In this document: positions 12,597-23,050 of the stretch, in pieces | How the letters are laid out: each line of letters begins with the position of its first letter | How positions within the stretch are numbered: the first letter of the stretch is position 1 | DNA from: Epiperipatus broadwayi | Lineage: Eukaryota; Onychophora; Udeonychophora; Euonychophora; Peripatidae | Assembly (NCBI GenBank): GCA_028023455.1 | Contig: JAQFVV010012545.1 | Span: 1,922,001-1,986,000 of the forward strand | DNA: 64,000 nt | Direction: 5' to 3' | Notes under the pieces: generated by a model | What the model was told of the DNA's origin: nothing | Seen by the model: the letters and a program-made list of their open reading frames with translations, nothing else | The model's database searches: none | Program-made: the position numbers and the translations under genes

Positions 12597-13262
12597 TGTG
12601 ATTGTTTTTGAAAATAATTCTTTAGATCTTCAGGAAATGTTGCAAGAGTTATCAAATGAAATTAAGAAAATAGGACTAAAATTAAATGCTAAAAAGATTA
12701 AATAATGTTCAGGATATTCTTAAAAAAATAAAATAAAAATTGATAATTATGAATAAGAAAAAGTTAACAATTACAAATGCTTTGATCGGATTTGAATACA
12801 AGATGAAAATATAATAAACTTGGATGGAATGCTTTTGGTAGAAATAACTCAATAATAAAAAAAAATATGCCTATATATTTGAAAAGAAAGATTTTTAATA
12901 TATTTGTTTTATCAGTTCTTACATTAGGACACATAACAGAAAAGCAATTCAGAGATTTCAAGTCACTCAATGAAATACGGAGAGATGTATGTTAGGATAA
13001 AGAAGTAGGGATGGAAAATAAAATGTATGGGTAGAAGAACAAACAAGTATTACTGACATCTTTGTAAGCATTAAGAGATAGAAGTGGAGTTGTACTAGAC
13101 ATACTGCTAAAAGAGAAGATAATAGATGGAGAGCTGAAGTTTTAAATTGGATCCCAAAAAATTGAAAGACCTAGAAAGAAATGTGAAATGGATAAAAGAA
13201 ATAATTTTGCCGATGTAATGTTAAGAGAAGGTATAACTTGGATATATTAGTTGTTAAATTAA

Positions 13263-16200
13263 AAAAAAAATTAAAAAGTTAAATATAAGCAATAAATTGT
13301 GATAAATTACATTAATAATCTTTATTTCATTTTTTTTTTTTTTACTTATAATATGGAAATGACAATAGGCTTTGAACTTTAAAGTTTTCGAAGGCTTGTG
13401 TAGAGAAACCAATGAGTGTTTTATCGTAAGTGTTAGCAGTTTCAGGTTTTTTTTATTTTTCAAATGAAATTTATGTTTCTATAACTTATTTTTTTACTTA
13501 TGTTCAATGTGTATGAAATAAAATTTGATAGCATACAAAAAATATAACATTCTAACAAAATTTTTTATTTAAATATTTTTGTTGATTTCTTAAATCCGGA
13601 ATTAATCCTCCTTATTTTCCATATATACAATGCATTTTTTTACACAAATTTCTTTTACACGTAATTTTCGGGAACTATTCTCTTAAGTAATATTTGAAAT
13701 TATGTACTAACATAAATAAACAAAAAAACCAACAACTATACTTTTATATTTAAAATTATTATAAAAATTGTTAATTTTATTAATAAATATTACAAAACAA
13801 AAAAATTTACTAATTAAAAACAAATATTAATCACAATAATCAATAAAAATGTTCACAAAAACTTGACAAAAAAAATAATGCTAAAAATTCCAACACAATC
13901 CAAGAATTTACAATTTTTTTTTAAACATATTAGAAATATTGTAGTAATTTAATAAAAAATTAACCATATTTTTTTAATATATTAATAAAACCTACATTAT
14001 TTTGCAAATACAATATTGTTTAATTTTCAAAATAATCCATATATTAAACAACTCCCTGCATTATAATACTTGTAATCAAATAGTGTATATAAATAAAACA
14101 AGTTTAAATATGGTATTGTATAGCAGTCTTCTATATAAGCTCTCATAGAAAAATTATTAAAAAAGAAGGTACTATCCCTTAGGCTTGTTCATTTCTAGAT
14201 GATGAGACTTTTATTATTTTTCCATCCTTGTTTTACAATATAGCTAAGAATGGAAAGATGCTCATTGACCAATAAATATTAGATAGCAGCAAACAGTACT
14301 TAATGAAAACTTTTTTTAAATATCATCAGTACTAACAAATAATGAATGACATCACTATTTTAAACATTTGATTAGTGAAAATAAGCAGTAAAAATTCTAA
14401 CTAAATAAAAGTTCAAGATAATTAAAATACAACAGCATATACAAACTGCAATAAATCTAGTTTTAAGACAAATAGTTAGACTATATTATGATGTACACAG
14501 AGCAGATATTCTGCCAATTTATTGTATGAAAATGAGATATGAACCTCTTATTAACTAACAACAATTTCATTTAAGAATGTTCCATAATATTCTAAAAATA
14601 TAATAGCAGGATAATAAAATTACAAATAATAATAATAAAAACAAAAGGAAATAATTAAATAATGAATATATAGTGTTCAGGAAACAGTGATATTCGGTTA
14701 AATATAAAATGTATTAAAAAATCATAAATATTTTAATTTATTAGTCAATACATTTATTACTATAAGGGCAACAACCATTTTACTTTAAAATTTTGATATA
14801 TTTAATATTTGAATTAGCAAAAAATAAAACAAATTCAAGTAGAAAAATAAAAGTGTAGTTTGGAATGCAAATGAGATTTGATCTGCTTAACGCTACATAA
14901 AAGTTTCACATTAATTTTTATTCATAGATACATATTCTAAATTATATAAAATATTGATCATAACATCTAATATTGATTGAGCAATAAATTGTAAAAAAAA
15001 AATTGCAGATATCAATAATAAAAACATAACAAATGGAATTAAGTGATTAATTAATATCTTCATGCTCTCATTTTCAAATGCTTAAGATTTGCCTATAAAT
15101 ATATGTTTAGGTTAAAAAGGTAGAGTGGATTCATTCTATCTTTTCAAAAGACTTTATCTTGTATTTGGAAAGTATTCCACAAAAGTGTTTATTACTTTAA
15201 AGCGCATGTGTAGTGGGTGATCCTTAATGAATATTACAAAATCAATAATAATAAATAAAAGTTTATTAAATCTTCCATATTTTTCTTTTAATTTCTCCAA
15301 TGAAAATTATTCATTCCACCAACTCTTTCTTTTCATTTGTTACATACTGTAACAAAAAATAAAATTGATATAATGACAAAATAGAAACATGGCACATCAA
15401 TCAGATCTATTAAGTTATAAAAATGTTTTTTTAATTTATTTTTAAATATGTGTGTTATATATTTACCATATTGGATTGTTTTTTTTAATGCATGCGAATT
15501 CAAGCTAAAATAAATGTTACTAAAAAAAATTCTAACTCATGCTAAAATTTAAGGACTCTCAATTTTGTACACATAGATGGTTGTCAAATTATAAATATAT
15601 TCTATTTGTAACTCTTCGTCAACTCAAATTTTACATTTTATTTATGTAAAATGCAAATAAAATGTGAAATCAGAAAAAGAATATTCACTTTATCAATATT
15701 CTTATTCAGTATATCATGTTCAATTGTCTAGTAAAAGATAATAAAAAAACACGCGATAATGCAAATATCGTTAGTTATCTATTTTTAACGTTAATCTTTT
15801 CTGTGGGTGTGTGGTTGTAGAATATTTACAATCTTTCATTAACAGATAAACATGCGACGAAAAAAAAAGGTGTGGAAAAGATTAAACCGGCATTGTAGAC
15901 TTTAACCATACATAAAACAATTATTTCTAAAAATATGAAATATTACAATTATTTTTGCTAAACATAATTAAATATATTTTTAAAAAAAACTTTAAAACTT
16001 TAAATACTGTTTGACAATTTAGGTCGGTCAACTTATTTTCACTTCTGAAATTGTATCCTTCCTGTATTAATAATTAAAAACGTTGAGTGGAAGAGAGAGG
16101 AGGGGTGGAGAGGCCTATGTTAGATTTTTTTTTAAAAAAATACCCAATAACAAAAACAATTCAATAAAAAAAAGTAAAAAAAAAAAATTGCATAGGATAT

Positions 16201-16661
16201 TTATGTCAACCAACGACGATGAAATGTTATCACTTTATCACAGGAGTCAATTGGCGAATTAACCCAATCTACCGGAGTAGGTAATTTAGCATACATACAT
16301 GCATTGTTATATAATAAAAACTGTAACAATATCAGATTCGCAGGAAAAATAATAACTACAATAAAAAAAAATGGGTCGCATAAATAGTGACTTAAAGAAC
16401 TATTAACTATTTAATAGAATAAGCGTATACAATGAAATTTCAAGCGATTTTTTGATTTAGATAAATATATGTTCTAAAAAATTATAAGAATTTAATCTAT
16501 TAAAAAGTATGGGATATTTTAATGTTACTTTTTATAAAAAAAGAATAACATGTTTTATTTTCAATTAATTTTTTTAGGAAAAAATTTAAAAAAATTACAA
16601 ATGATGCTACTAAAATCCATTAACAACAATGTTTTGTTAAAATGATATAACGAATACTTAC
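13263..16661. other. AT-rich presumed intronic sequence
   Basis: This lies downstream of the BLTP1 exon 1 donor on the minus strand and probably belongs to intron 1. I found no second BLTP1 exon: a CCACCA string expected from the conserved Trp-Trp pair of the next exon is absent in a plausible context. One repeat is visible at 15750-15880, described separately. Confidence 0.5.
15750..15880 (+). repeat. dispersed repeat shared with 61100-61215
   Basis: The order GATAATGCAAATATCRTTRG, TTATNTATTT, GTTAATC or GCTAATC, ATCTTTCATTAACA and an A-run followed by GGTGTGGA is shared with about 61108-61215. At the second site it abuts the C-terminal part of an RTE copy, so this may be a piece of an RTE 3' region or of an element inserted in it. 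Function unknown. Confidence 0.5.
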
Positions 16662-16854
16662 CAAATTTCACATGTCCTTCTTTCACAAGTCTATTAAGTA
16701 CATTAGTCAAAACAAGTCCCATAACTCGTGAATTATAATATGTTATATAAATTACCCATAATGTTGCAAAAAGCAATGCAATTAATAGCCAAGCGAAATT
16801 GGAATCTAGCGGGATGTTATCCAGTTGGCTAGCCGTGGAATTGTGAAATACCAT
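16662..16854 (-). CDS. BLTP1: BLTP1 (KIAA1109/Tweek) first coding exon
   Basis: This is the N-terminal coding exon of the bridge-like lipid transfer protein BLTP1, a very large rod-shaped protein that moves lipids between the ER and other membranes at contact sites. The exon starts at the ATG at 16852-16854 (A at -3 and G at +4) and ends at 16662, where the minus strand reads ...AAATTTG followed by GTAAGT, a consensus donor. It encodes 64 codons plus one base (phase 1). Residues 20-40 (FAWLLIALLFATLWVIYITY) form the single N-terminal membrane anchor, followed by YNSRVMGLVLT and VLNRLVKEGHVKF, the motif order I know from animal BLTP1 proteins. The frame beyond 16662 is intronic read-through. 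Later exons are not visible in 1-16661, implying a long intron invaded by retroelements. Whether further 5' UTR exons exist cannot be told. Confidence 0.85.
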
Positions 16855-18358
16855 GATTGGCGACTTAACATGTAAATATTAAGAAAGCGATGGTTCTTTC
16901 TTTTTTTTTACTATGAAAAATTACATGAGCGTTACTCGAGTACTAATATCTCTGAAAGTACTAATATTTTTTAAAATCCACAAAACTGGAACCACAAATA
17001 TCGTCCATACAGGACCCGGGAGAAAATTCCCGTTCATGTTTATCATTCTATTCGTTTTTACCTATGATTAAATCCATCACAGCTACGGAAAAAAATAAAA
17101 ACCTAAAAAACAAAATGAGTAGAATAAACATGTTTTCGATTTATAATATTATCATAGACATTGCAAGAAAAACATTAATAAAATAAAAATTAAAAAAAAC
17201 AAAACAAACAAATACATAGTATTCTCATAACAACCTACACTTATAGCGCCATGATAATTTTTATTCAAGAGCCCGGTCTTTAAATTTATGAAATTAGTAA
17301 ATGTCATAATGCTTAAATAGTCTTCTTAAAAGAATAAGTATTATTACGGTTATTTATTTTTCTATTAATACATTAAAGAAAATTTTTAACGTTCAATTTA
17401 TAAATACTTTAATTAAACGTATACATTTGAGCACTAAACATTTATGCGGAGTATTAACAAAACTGTAATGAGCATGCTCGTTTTTAAATTTTGATGTCAT
17501 CTTATGCAATTGGTTTAGTTTTTCTTATCTTTTTTTTTTTTTATCCTTGTCTCTTATAACTGTTGTTATAAAAATCGACTAGTTAGTTATTTTATTGAAA
17601 TATGAATCAGTCTAGAAAAAAAAAAGGATATTTTTTCTGAATATTAAAAATGGAGTTTATCTGAAGAGATGCGAAAAAAGAAATAATCTTATTGTAAAAT
17701 AAAACTATATACATATTGTAGTAGTATAAATAAATTTCGACATTACATGGATGTAATGATTAAATATTTCTACCATAATTTTAATAAACATTAATTGCAA
17801 AGAAATAGTGATTAAAATTTTAAAAAATTGAATGATTTTCTGTAAGGACATGACAATTGATAAGAGCACCAGAAATGACGTTCTCAACTGTGCTTTATAG
17901 GCCTTCAGTTTTATCACTGATCTGAGTTACGCAAGATATTTAAATTCGTCATCCATGTTAATTTTCTACCAACAAAAATAAGTCCTGCATAACATCTTTT
18001 TGCCCATTGAGCCGTTTTTAAGACCTTTTTTCTTCTGTTTCCTAGGCCATATTTACACTGCATAATCACAATCCTACCTACATGCTTTTCACACCTCTGA
18101 TTTTCATATGCATATTTCCTTGGTCTTTTTAATATATACATAATTTAATTTTACTCCTGTTTTTGAATAAATATCCACGAATCGGTGTTACCTGAATGTA
18201 AAAAGTAGGCTTAGTTTGATCCACTGAATAGAGTTTTTTTTTTTTTTACTTACGACGACGTCACTGGTGCTGAAGCTGCAAATTGTTTTATATTTTATAG
18301 TTTTCTCATATAATATTTACCTTCTAAATTCTACCCTTTCAATTTACTTTGAAATTAA
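16855..18358. other. region upstream of BLTP1, no gene recognised
   Basis: It should contain the 5' UTR or promoter of BLTP1 on the minus strand. The stretch 16985-17050 is less AT-rich, with isolated CpGs and a GACCCGGGAGAAAATTCCCG block. A 75-codon minus-strand frame at 17914-18141 has mixed composition but no domain that I recognise. I see no clear TATA box that can be tied to a start. Confidence 0.35.
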
Positions 18359-18523
18359 TAATCTTTAATCTTATAAACATCACATGATCACCATTTCTTA
18401 TGCTTGCTTATAACTTATTAAAACAGGCAAAACTCTACATACAGTATTGCTATTCAGTGCAAGCCCGAGCAGTTGATGGATTCCAGAAGGCTTATGCATA
18501 AAATCTCCATCTAGTATCTACTC

Positions 18524-18583
18524 ATCCAATATCCCTGACTAGTTTCTGGTTTGTGACCTTTGTCAGTGAGGAGCCTTGAATCT
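18524..18583 (-). ncRNA. hammerhead ribozyme, decayed copy
   Basis: On the minus strand the left palindrome arm reads TCCTCA-CTGACAA-stem-GAAAC-TAGTC. The core should be CTGANGA, so the conserved G8 is A here. One base is also missing in the 3' strand of stem I (CAGGGAT instead of TGGGGAT). Stem II is weak. I expect it to be inactive. It is the inverted counterpart of the intact copy at 19170-19228. Confidence 0.7.
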
Positions 18584-19169
18584 GAGAGCACCACCTAGAT
18601 CTTAGGATCCAATGCAACCCTCTAGCAGCTACCTTTTATCTCAACTACAAAACTGTGGATCTTGAAAACACAATAATATTTTCAATCCAAGATCATTAGC
18701 TTATATAGTCATATAGGTCTGAACTCAATTCAATACCTATACATTTTGGTGTCTTTAGTTCTTTAATAACCATAGCCACCACTATCCTATTACGCAGGAT
18801 TGGTTTTAAGCCAATAAACATCACATGATCACCATTTCTTATGCTTGCTTATAACTTATTAAAACAGGCAAACTCTCCATACTGTTATAAGCAAGCATAA
18901 GAAATGGTGATCATGTGATGTTTATTGGCTTAAAACCAATCTTGTCTAATAGGATAGGGATGGCTATGGTTATTAAAGAACCATAGACACCAAAATGCAT
19001 AGGTACTGAACTGAGTTCAGACCTATATGACTATATAAGCTAATGAGCTTAGATTGAAAATATAATTGTGTTTTCAATTTAAGACTGATAGTTTTGTAGT
19101 TAAATAGAGATTAAAGGTGGTTGCTAGAGGATTGCATTGAATCCTAAGATTTAGTTGCAGTGCTTTCAG

Positions 19170-19228
19170 ATCCAAGACTCCTCACTGACGAAGGTTAAAA
19201 GCCAGAAACTAGTCTGGGGATATTGGAT
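19170..19228 (+). ncRNA. type-I hammerhead ribozyme, complete fold
   Basis: All conserved parts can be placed. Core CTGACGA (CTGANGA) at 19185-19191. Stem II pairs GGTT (19193-19196) with AGCC (19200-19203), including one G-U pair, around an AAA loop. GAAAC is at 19205-19209, then a two-base TA loop and GTC, giving the minimal stem III seen in Penelope-type hammerheads and a predicted cut after C19214. Stem I pairs TCCTCA (19179-19184) with TGGGGA (19215-19220). After a small internal loop (GAC/TA) it continues ATCCAA (19170-19175) with TTGGAT (19223-19228). The internal loop in stem I is where natural type-I hammerheads dock with loop II. The sister copy at 61834-61892 keeps the core and stem I while its stem II has different paired bases. 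Confidence 0.85.
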
Positions 19229-19345
19229 GAGTAGGCACTCGATGGAGATTTTATGCACAAGCCTTCTGGCGTCCATCGATTACTCTGACTTGCACTGAGT
19301 GGCAATAAGGTATGGAGAGTTTTGCCTGTTTTAATCTTTAATCTT

Positions 19346-19795
19346 CTAAAAAAAAAAAAGGAATTACTTCATTCAGAAATAATTTAGTACAATGTAAATA
19401 GTATGAATCTGAATATCATATTTGTAAAATATCAAAATTGATGGTCAATCATATGCAAGATAATGAGAATTTAAGAAAATGTTTGAAAGTCCCAGTTTTA
19501 TCTTAACTAGAGCAATGCTGTTCTCTTTAATTTTTCAGCATATTCAAGAATCTAAAATGTTTCAATACCAAGCGACTTCCAATGCTTAAATGAATTAAGC
19601 ATAATACTTGAGATACCAAATTTTCAAAAGTATTTTTAAAATTATAGAAAATTTACAAATAGAAATCAAAATGATACTTGTGAAATACTATAAAAATATA
19701 GTTTCTCAAAAATAATATTTTGAAAATGACTGCACTTTTATAATTGTCTGATATTAGTTTATTTATAAACAAACTAATTTTATATTGGACTATTT
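19346..19795. other. AT-rich spacer between two foldback elements
   Basis: No gene or repeat recognised. Confidence 0.5.
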
Positions 19796-20179
19796 TATGT
19801 GTATTGAATGTCTTTAGAAAAATTTAACTTTTATTTAAATATTCCAAATACATTCAAGTGTTAATAATAGCACATCAAACAGGTTAGTGCACAACATTTC
19901 AAGAGATATTATTCTCTCCTCTTCTTCAGGTATTGCTGGCCTGACCAGTTGGCAAGATGGCTCAGTTGGTTAGAGCATTATCTGAAGATTCAAGGATCTA
20001 GGTTCAAATCCCATGCTAGTATTGTCACTGATTAGGTCAGAAACACCTGAAGAAGAGAATAATACCTCTCGAAACATTGTGCATATACTAACCTGTTTGA
20101 GGTGCTGTTACTAACAGTTGAATGTATTTGGAATATTTAAATAAATTTAAATTTTTCTAAAGACATTTAATACACATAT
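19796..20179. mobile_element. foldback element with tRNA-like loop
   Basis: Two arms of about 145 bp are inverted repeats. The left arm (about 19796-19940) and the reverse complement of the right arm (about 20037-20179) share ATGTGTATT, ATGTCTTTAGAAAAATTTAA, TTTAAATATTCCAAATACAT, CAAACAGGTTAGT and the TATTATTCTCT / CTTCTTCAGGT motif. In the right arm the inner end reads CTGAAGA, stem GAGA/TCTC, GAAAC, like a hammerhead core, but the next bases (ATTGTG) give no legal NUH cleavage site and no stem I closes. The loop holds a tRNA-derived sequence. A fragment of the same arm occurs at about 62437-62480. Confidence 0.7.
19951..20021 (+). repeat. tRNA-Phe(GAA)-derived sequence (SINE head or tRNA pseudogene)
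   Basis: The A box TGGCTCAGTTGG fits TRGCNNAGYNGG exactly. A D-arm GCTC...GAGC pairs. The anticodon loop CTGAAGA has GAA in anticodon position as in tRNA-Phe. The B box GGTTCAAATCC differs by one base from the consensus. The acceptor ends (GGCAAGA against CATGCTA) do not pair well, and the anticodon stem is imperfect, so this is not a functional tRNA gene. It sits exactly in the loop of the surrounding inverted repeat. Confidence 0.7.
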
Positions 20180-20490
20180 TAGATGATGGAAATAGTCAAA
20201 TATAAAAATACAACAAGAAAAGACTCTGTTAACAATAAGCTTGATGGGCAGATTAAAGCAGTAGATTTCCATGTCTTGTGAGAAATAGTCATTCTTTATA
20301 CAGCATTTGAAAAAACTAATTTTGTATTTAAAAATAGTACCTTTTAAAGTTTTAAAGCTGTTTCATATTGGACTAAATTTGTCAACAAATTTTTTTTTTA
20401 ATGTGTTTATTTATAAAACAAATTATTTTATTTTTCTTAGTTGAAATTAATGAATAATTATTTAAGAACTTCTTTGACTTAAGAAAATTC
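20180..20490. other. AT-rich spacer; right end is the 8-bp duplication of the next element
   Basis: No gene seen. The last bases, GAAAATTC at 20483-20490, are the left target duplication of the TIR transposon that follows. Confidence 0.5.
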
Positions 20491-22169
20491 AGTAAAAGCC
20501 TGAAATCCAGGCACGGCCACTTGGGGCATTGTTTACGTGTCAAAACACATAAAAATGCCGTTTCGGCAGCTGCGGCCTTACAGGCTAATACAACATTTAC
20601 GTATTGTATTAACCCATTGAGCTAGGCTGCTTTACATGACATTGCACAAAATATTACAGCTTGTTTTGTGCTTTGAAGCTATTTACGCGTATTCGTTCTA
20701 TTCATAGCTGATTACCGTATCGCTTGAGGGTGTTGAAATTTCAAGGCAGTACGACTTTTTCAAATCGCCTTAATAGAGTAATGTCATTTCGATTTAAAAA
20801 ATGTTGTTAATTATTAATAATTGTCATTTGGTCCCCACCCTTTCCGAAAAAAAGGTTAATATGTAAAAAATTGGCAAAGTGTATGTTCGAACATGCTTCG
20901 ACAAAGCTCACGCACTAAGTCACATTTCAGTGTGGGGAAAATATTCGAGACCACTAAAAGCTCTAAGATGAATGTGCAATTTTGAAACTTTTCATCAGAT
21001 AAATTGCCGAGTACAGAAAGTGTGTGAGATTGTGTTTTTTTTTTTTGTCAGGCACACGTAATATCCACTTTTTATTACAGCAATAAAATCGAATAAATAA
21101 TTTTAAAAAGTCCAAAGTTTGTGTGCTTTTTTGTTGTTTTTTATTTCATTAGAAATTGACAAGTATTTGGATTCACTTTTTTGCAGCAGGGTTAAAATAA
21201 ATGACGACTTTGGTTGACTTTTTGTTAAGAATAACAAATTACGAAATACCCCACCCCCCACCTCCAAAAGCAGTTTATTGTAGAAGGCTAAAAAAAAAAA
21301 AAGGTAATTTGAACGAAATAGAAATCAAAGCAAAAAGTGAGAAAAAGTTGTTTAAAAAAAAAGAAAAAAAGTTAAATTCTTGACTTTTTGGTTACAATTC
21401 TTTTTCCGAGTGTGTGGGGGTGGGTGTTTGAAAACAATTTTTTAATAGGCAAAAACACAAAAGTAAATTTTGATTTAATATTAAGAAAAACAATTACATC
21501 AACCAAAAAGAAATCAAAATTCGAAACAAGTCCCAAAGTTGATTCTCTTTTTTCAGCGCTGTTAAAATAATTGACTATTTTTGTTGGCCTTTTTGTTAAT
21601 AATAACAGTACGAATTCCCCCCCCCTCCCCCACTCAAAAAGCTGTTTCTTGTAGTAGCCAAAAAAAAAAGGCTAATTCAAACAATCTAAATCAAAGTGAA
21701 AACAAGTTGTGTTTAAAAAAAAAGTAAAATTAATAATAATAAGAAAAACCATTTAGTCAAGCCAAAAAAAAAAATAAAAGAAAGGTAGAATTAAGTTCTA
21801 TACAAGTCGCAAATAATTGTATTCTATTTTTTCAGTGGTGGGATTCAAACAAATTTTTTTGACATTGTGAAACGGTCCGAAGTTTTAAAATGATAAAAAG
21901 AAAAAATACAATTAGCAAAATTTGTTGAAAAAATATCAGGTTCCAAAAAACCCACAAAAAGTAACGAAAATGAATATCAAAATTTGTTTAATAATAAAGA
22001 AATCATGTTCTAAATGAAATAAAAATTATTTGTTTAATCAATATTAGAAAAGAAAAAAAACCTTGTATAAAAAAAGAAAAAGTTGAGGCGGCCCGGTAAC
22101 GTTATATTTCATTGATTTTGTCTAGCATCAACACTTCAATCGGCTTTGTCCGAATTTCAGGCTTTTACC
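20491..22169 (+). mobile_element. TIR DNA transposon copy 2 with 8-bp target duplication
   Basis: The element starts AGTAAAAGCCTGAAATCC and ends, read inward on the minus strand, GGTAAAAGCCTGAAATTC. It is flanked by GAAAATTC on both sides (20483-20490 and 22170-22177). Subterminal sequences match copy 1 at 389-1503 in the opposite orientation: GCATTGTTTACGTGT near the left and a GGGCGGCC-like block with CAAAAT near the right. An 8-bp duplication is typical of hAT and a few other superfamilies, but the first bases are not the usual hAT CAG, so the superfamily is open. A hairpin TAATACAA/TTGTATTA lies at about 20586-20611. The interior has degenerate repeats and no transposase, so it is non-autonomous. 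Confidence 0.8.
21165..21900 (+). repeat. degenerate tandem repeat, unit about 365 bp
   Basis: Units share TTTTTTGCAGCAGGGTTAAA or TTTTTTCAGCGCTGTTAAA, then a TGACGACTTTGGTTG-like block, TTTTTGTTAATAATAACA, a run of C and A, and TTTATTGTAG or TTTCTTGTAG. They start near 21177, 21547 and, partially, 21827. Short frames here are A/T-run artefacts of the repeat. Confidence 0.55.
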
Positions 22170-22177
22170 GAAAATTC

Positions 22178-22753
22178 TTTTAATTTGACTCCTACCTATA
22201 GAGCATAATGCAATTAATGATGTTGCAGCATAAAATGCAAAAGATGTCAATTTTATGGAATAATTGTATTTCATTCCAAATTTCAAACTAATGAAAATAC
22301 AAGACTTATGTCAATGTCTGATATACCAATATCTGATAAAAATTTATATCCTAATTTTCCCAAGTCTAAGTGGCACATGAAGTAGTGAAATAAGATTCTC
22401 TGTTTTCAATAATATCAGTTTCTTTGCATGTGTGGCAAGCTCTATGCACATTACTAATAAAGTATTTTAAAAACATATGTATTATGATGGTTGCCCCCAT
22501 CATGCAATATAAAAGATACGAGGTTATTAAGAGTTTGATCATAGAATCAAACTCGGCTATTTAAATACTCTGTTTAAATAGCAGATTCTATTCAACTAGC
22601 CACTGCATGCTGCTTGATGGCTCTGTTTCTAGTCAAAAACCATCAGATATAATATTACTGGGCTGATTTACAATTTTGTTATTTATTCAAAAACAAATAA
22701 ATGTAATGCTTTCACTTGTTTCTTTTTTTTTTTTTTTTTATAGGGCTTTACAT
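22178..22753. other. AT-rich sequence with a short hairpin
   Basis: A hairpin GAGTTTGAT/ATCAAACTC lies at about 22530-22553. No gene recognised. Confidence 0.4.
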
Positions 22754-22819
22754 TTATTTTTCATTAAAACTTTTTTTAAAAATGCATTTACTTGTTTTTG
22801 GGAAAACATTAGTTTCTAA

Positions 22820-23040
22820 ATTACATTTTTTAATTACATTACACATGTCATCACGTAGCACTAGAATGTGCAGGGATGGGGACCGATGGTTTTGACGATC
22901 TGAAGGATCGGCCAAAAGATGCACTACTCTTTCCAAACTTTTTTTAATTGCATTATACATTGTAGCGCTGGAATGTGCAGGGAGGGGGACTGATGATGGT
23001 TTTGACGATTTGAAGGTTCGGCCAAAACATGCACTACTCT
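22820..23040. repeat. two-unit tandem repeat, about 110 bp, GC-richer
   Basis: Two adjacent units share TTTTTAATTRCATTA, GAATGTGCAGGGA-GGGGAC, GATGGTTTTGACGAT-TGAAGG, TCGGCCAAAA and ATGCACTACTCT. The first ends near 22930 and the second near 23040. The minus strand is open across both units (22754-23050), giving a two-fold repeated peptide of unknown nature. Similar length and conservation suggest a recent duplication, but I cannot assign it to a known element. Confidence 0.6.
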
Positions 23041-23050
23041 GATCAAACAA

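Larger units (their letters stand above)
10440..13262 (+). mobile_element. RTE-type non-LTR retrotransposon copy 1, decayed
   Basis: The region encodes, in order but in broken frames, an AP-like endonuclease and a reverse transcriptase of RTE type. Endonuclease segments are NIVGLCEVRRKNEDK (about 10665-10715) and IYDPTNSHYNEVENFY plus FKIVMADINARVG (10836-10965). Reverse-transcriptase segments are a KNAALILIFKKDGK-like finger motif (about 12058-12100), NEYELPLCFRFENYEKAFDS (about 12270-12330), a decayed FTHDVIVF box (about 12580-12612) and the C-terminal VLNWIPK motif (about 13140). The usual Asp before YEKAFDS is Asn and the FADD box is changed, so the copy is inactive. A homologous copy lies at 59290-61310. 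Confidence 0.8.
18359..19345. mobile_element. long palindromic element with hammerhead ribozymes and 14-bp target duplication
   Basis: A roughly 960-bp unit (18373-19331) is flanked on both sides by the 14-bp direct repeat TAATCTTTAATCTT (18359-18372 and 19332-19345). Inside, two arms of about 445 bp (about 18421-18855 and 18884-19330) are inverted copies with scattered mismatches around a short spacer. A segment beginning AAACATCACATGATCACC occurs twice in direct orientation, at about 18375 and 18817, so the unit combines tandem and inverted copies. Each arm carries a hammerhead motif. No protein is encoded. Variable-length target duplications, tandem/inverted termini and hammerheads are all known for Penelope-like elements, so I infer a non-autonomous relative. 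Related insertions lie at 61387-61552 and 61732-62040. Confidence 0.8.

Noticed and set aside
17914-18141. 75-codon minus-strand ORF with mixed composition
   Set aside because: No recognisable motif and no splice or element context. It may be an old element piece but cannot be supported.
19951-20021. Functional tRNA-Phe gene
   Set aside because: The acceptor stem does not pair and the anticodon stem is imperfect. Position in a foldback loop fits a SINE or pseudogene.
20043-20075. Hammerhead ribozyme at the foldback inner end
   Set aside because: The CTGAAGA core, stem II and GAAAC are present, but the following ATTGTG gives no NUH cleavage site and no stem I can be formed.
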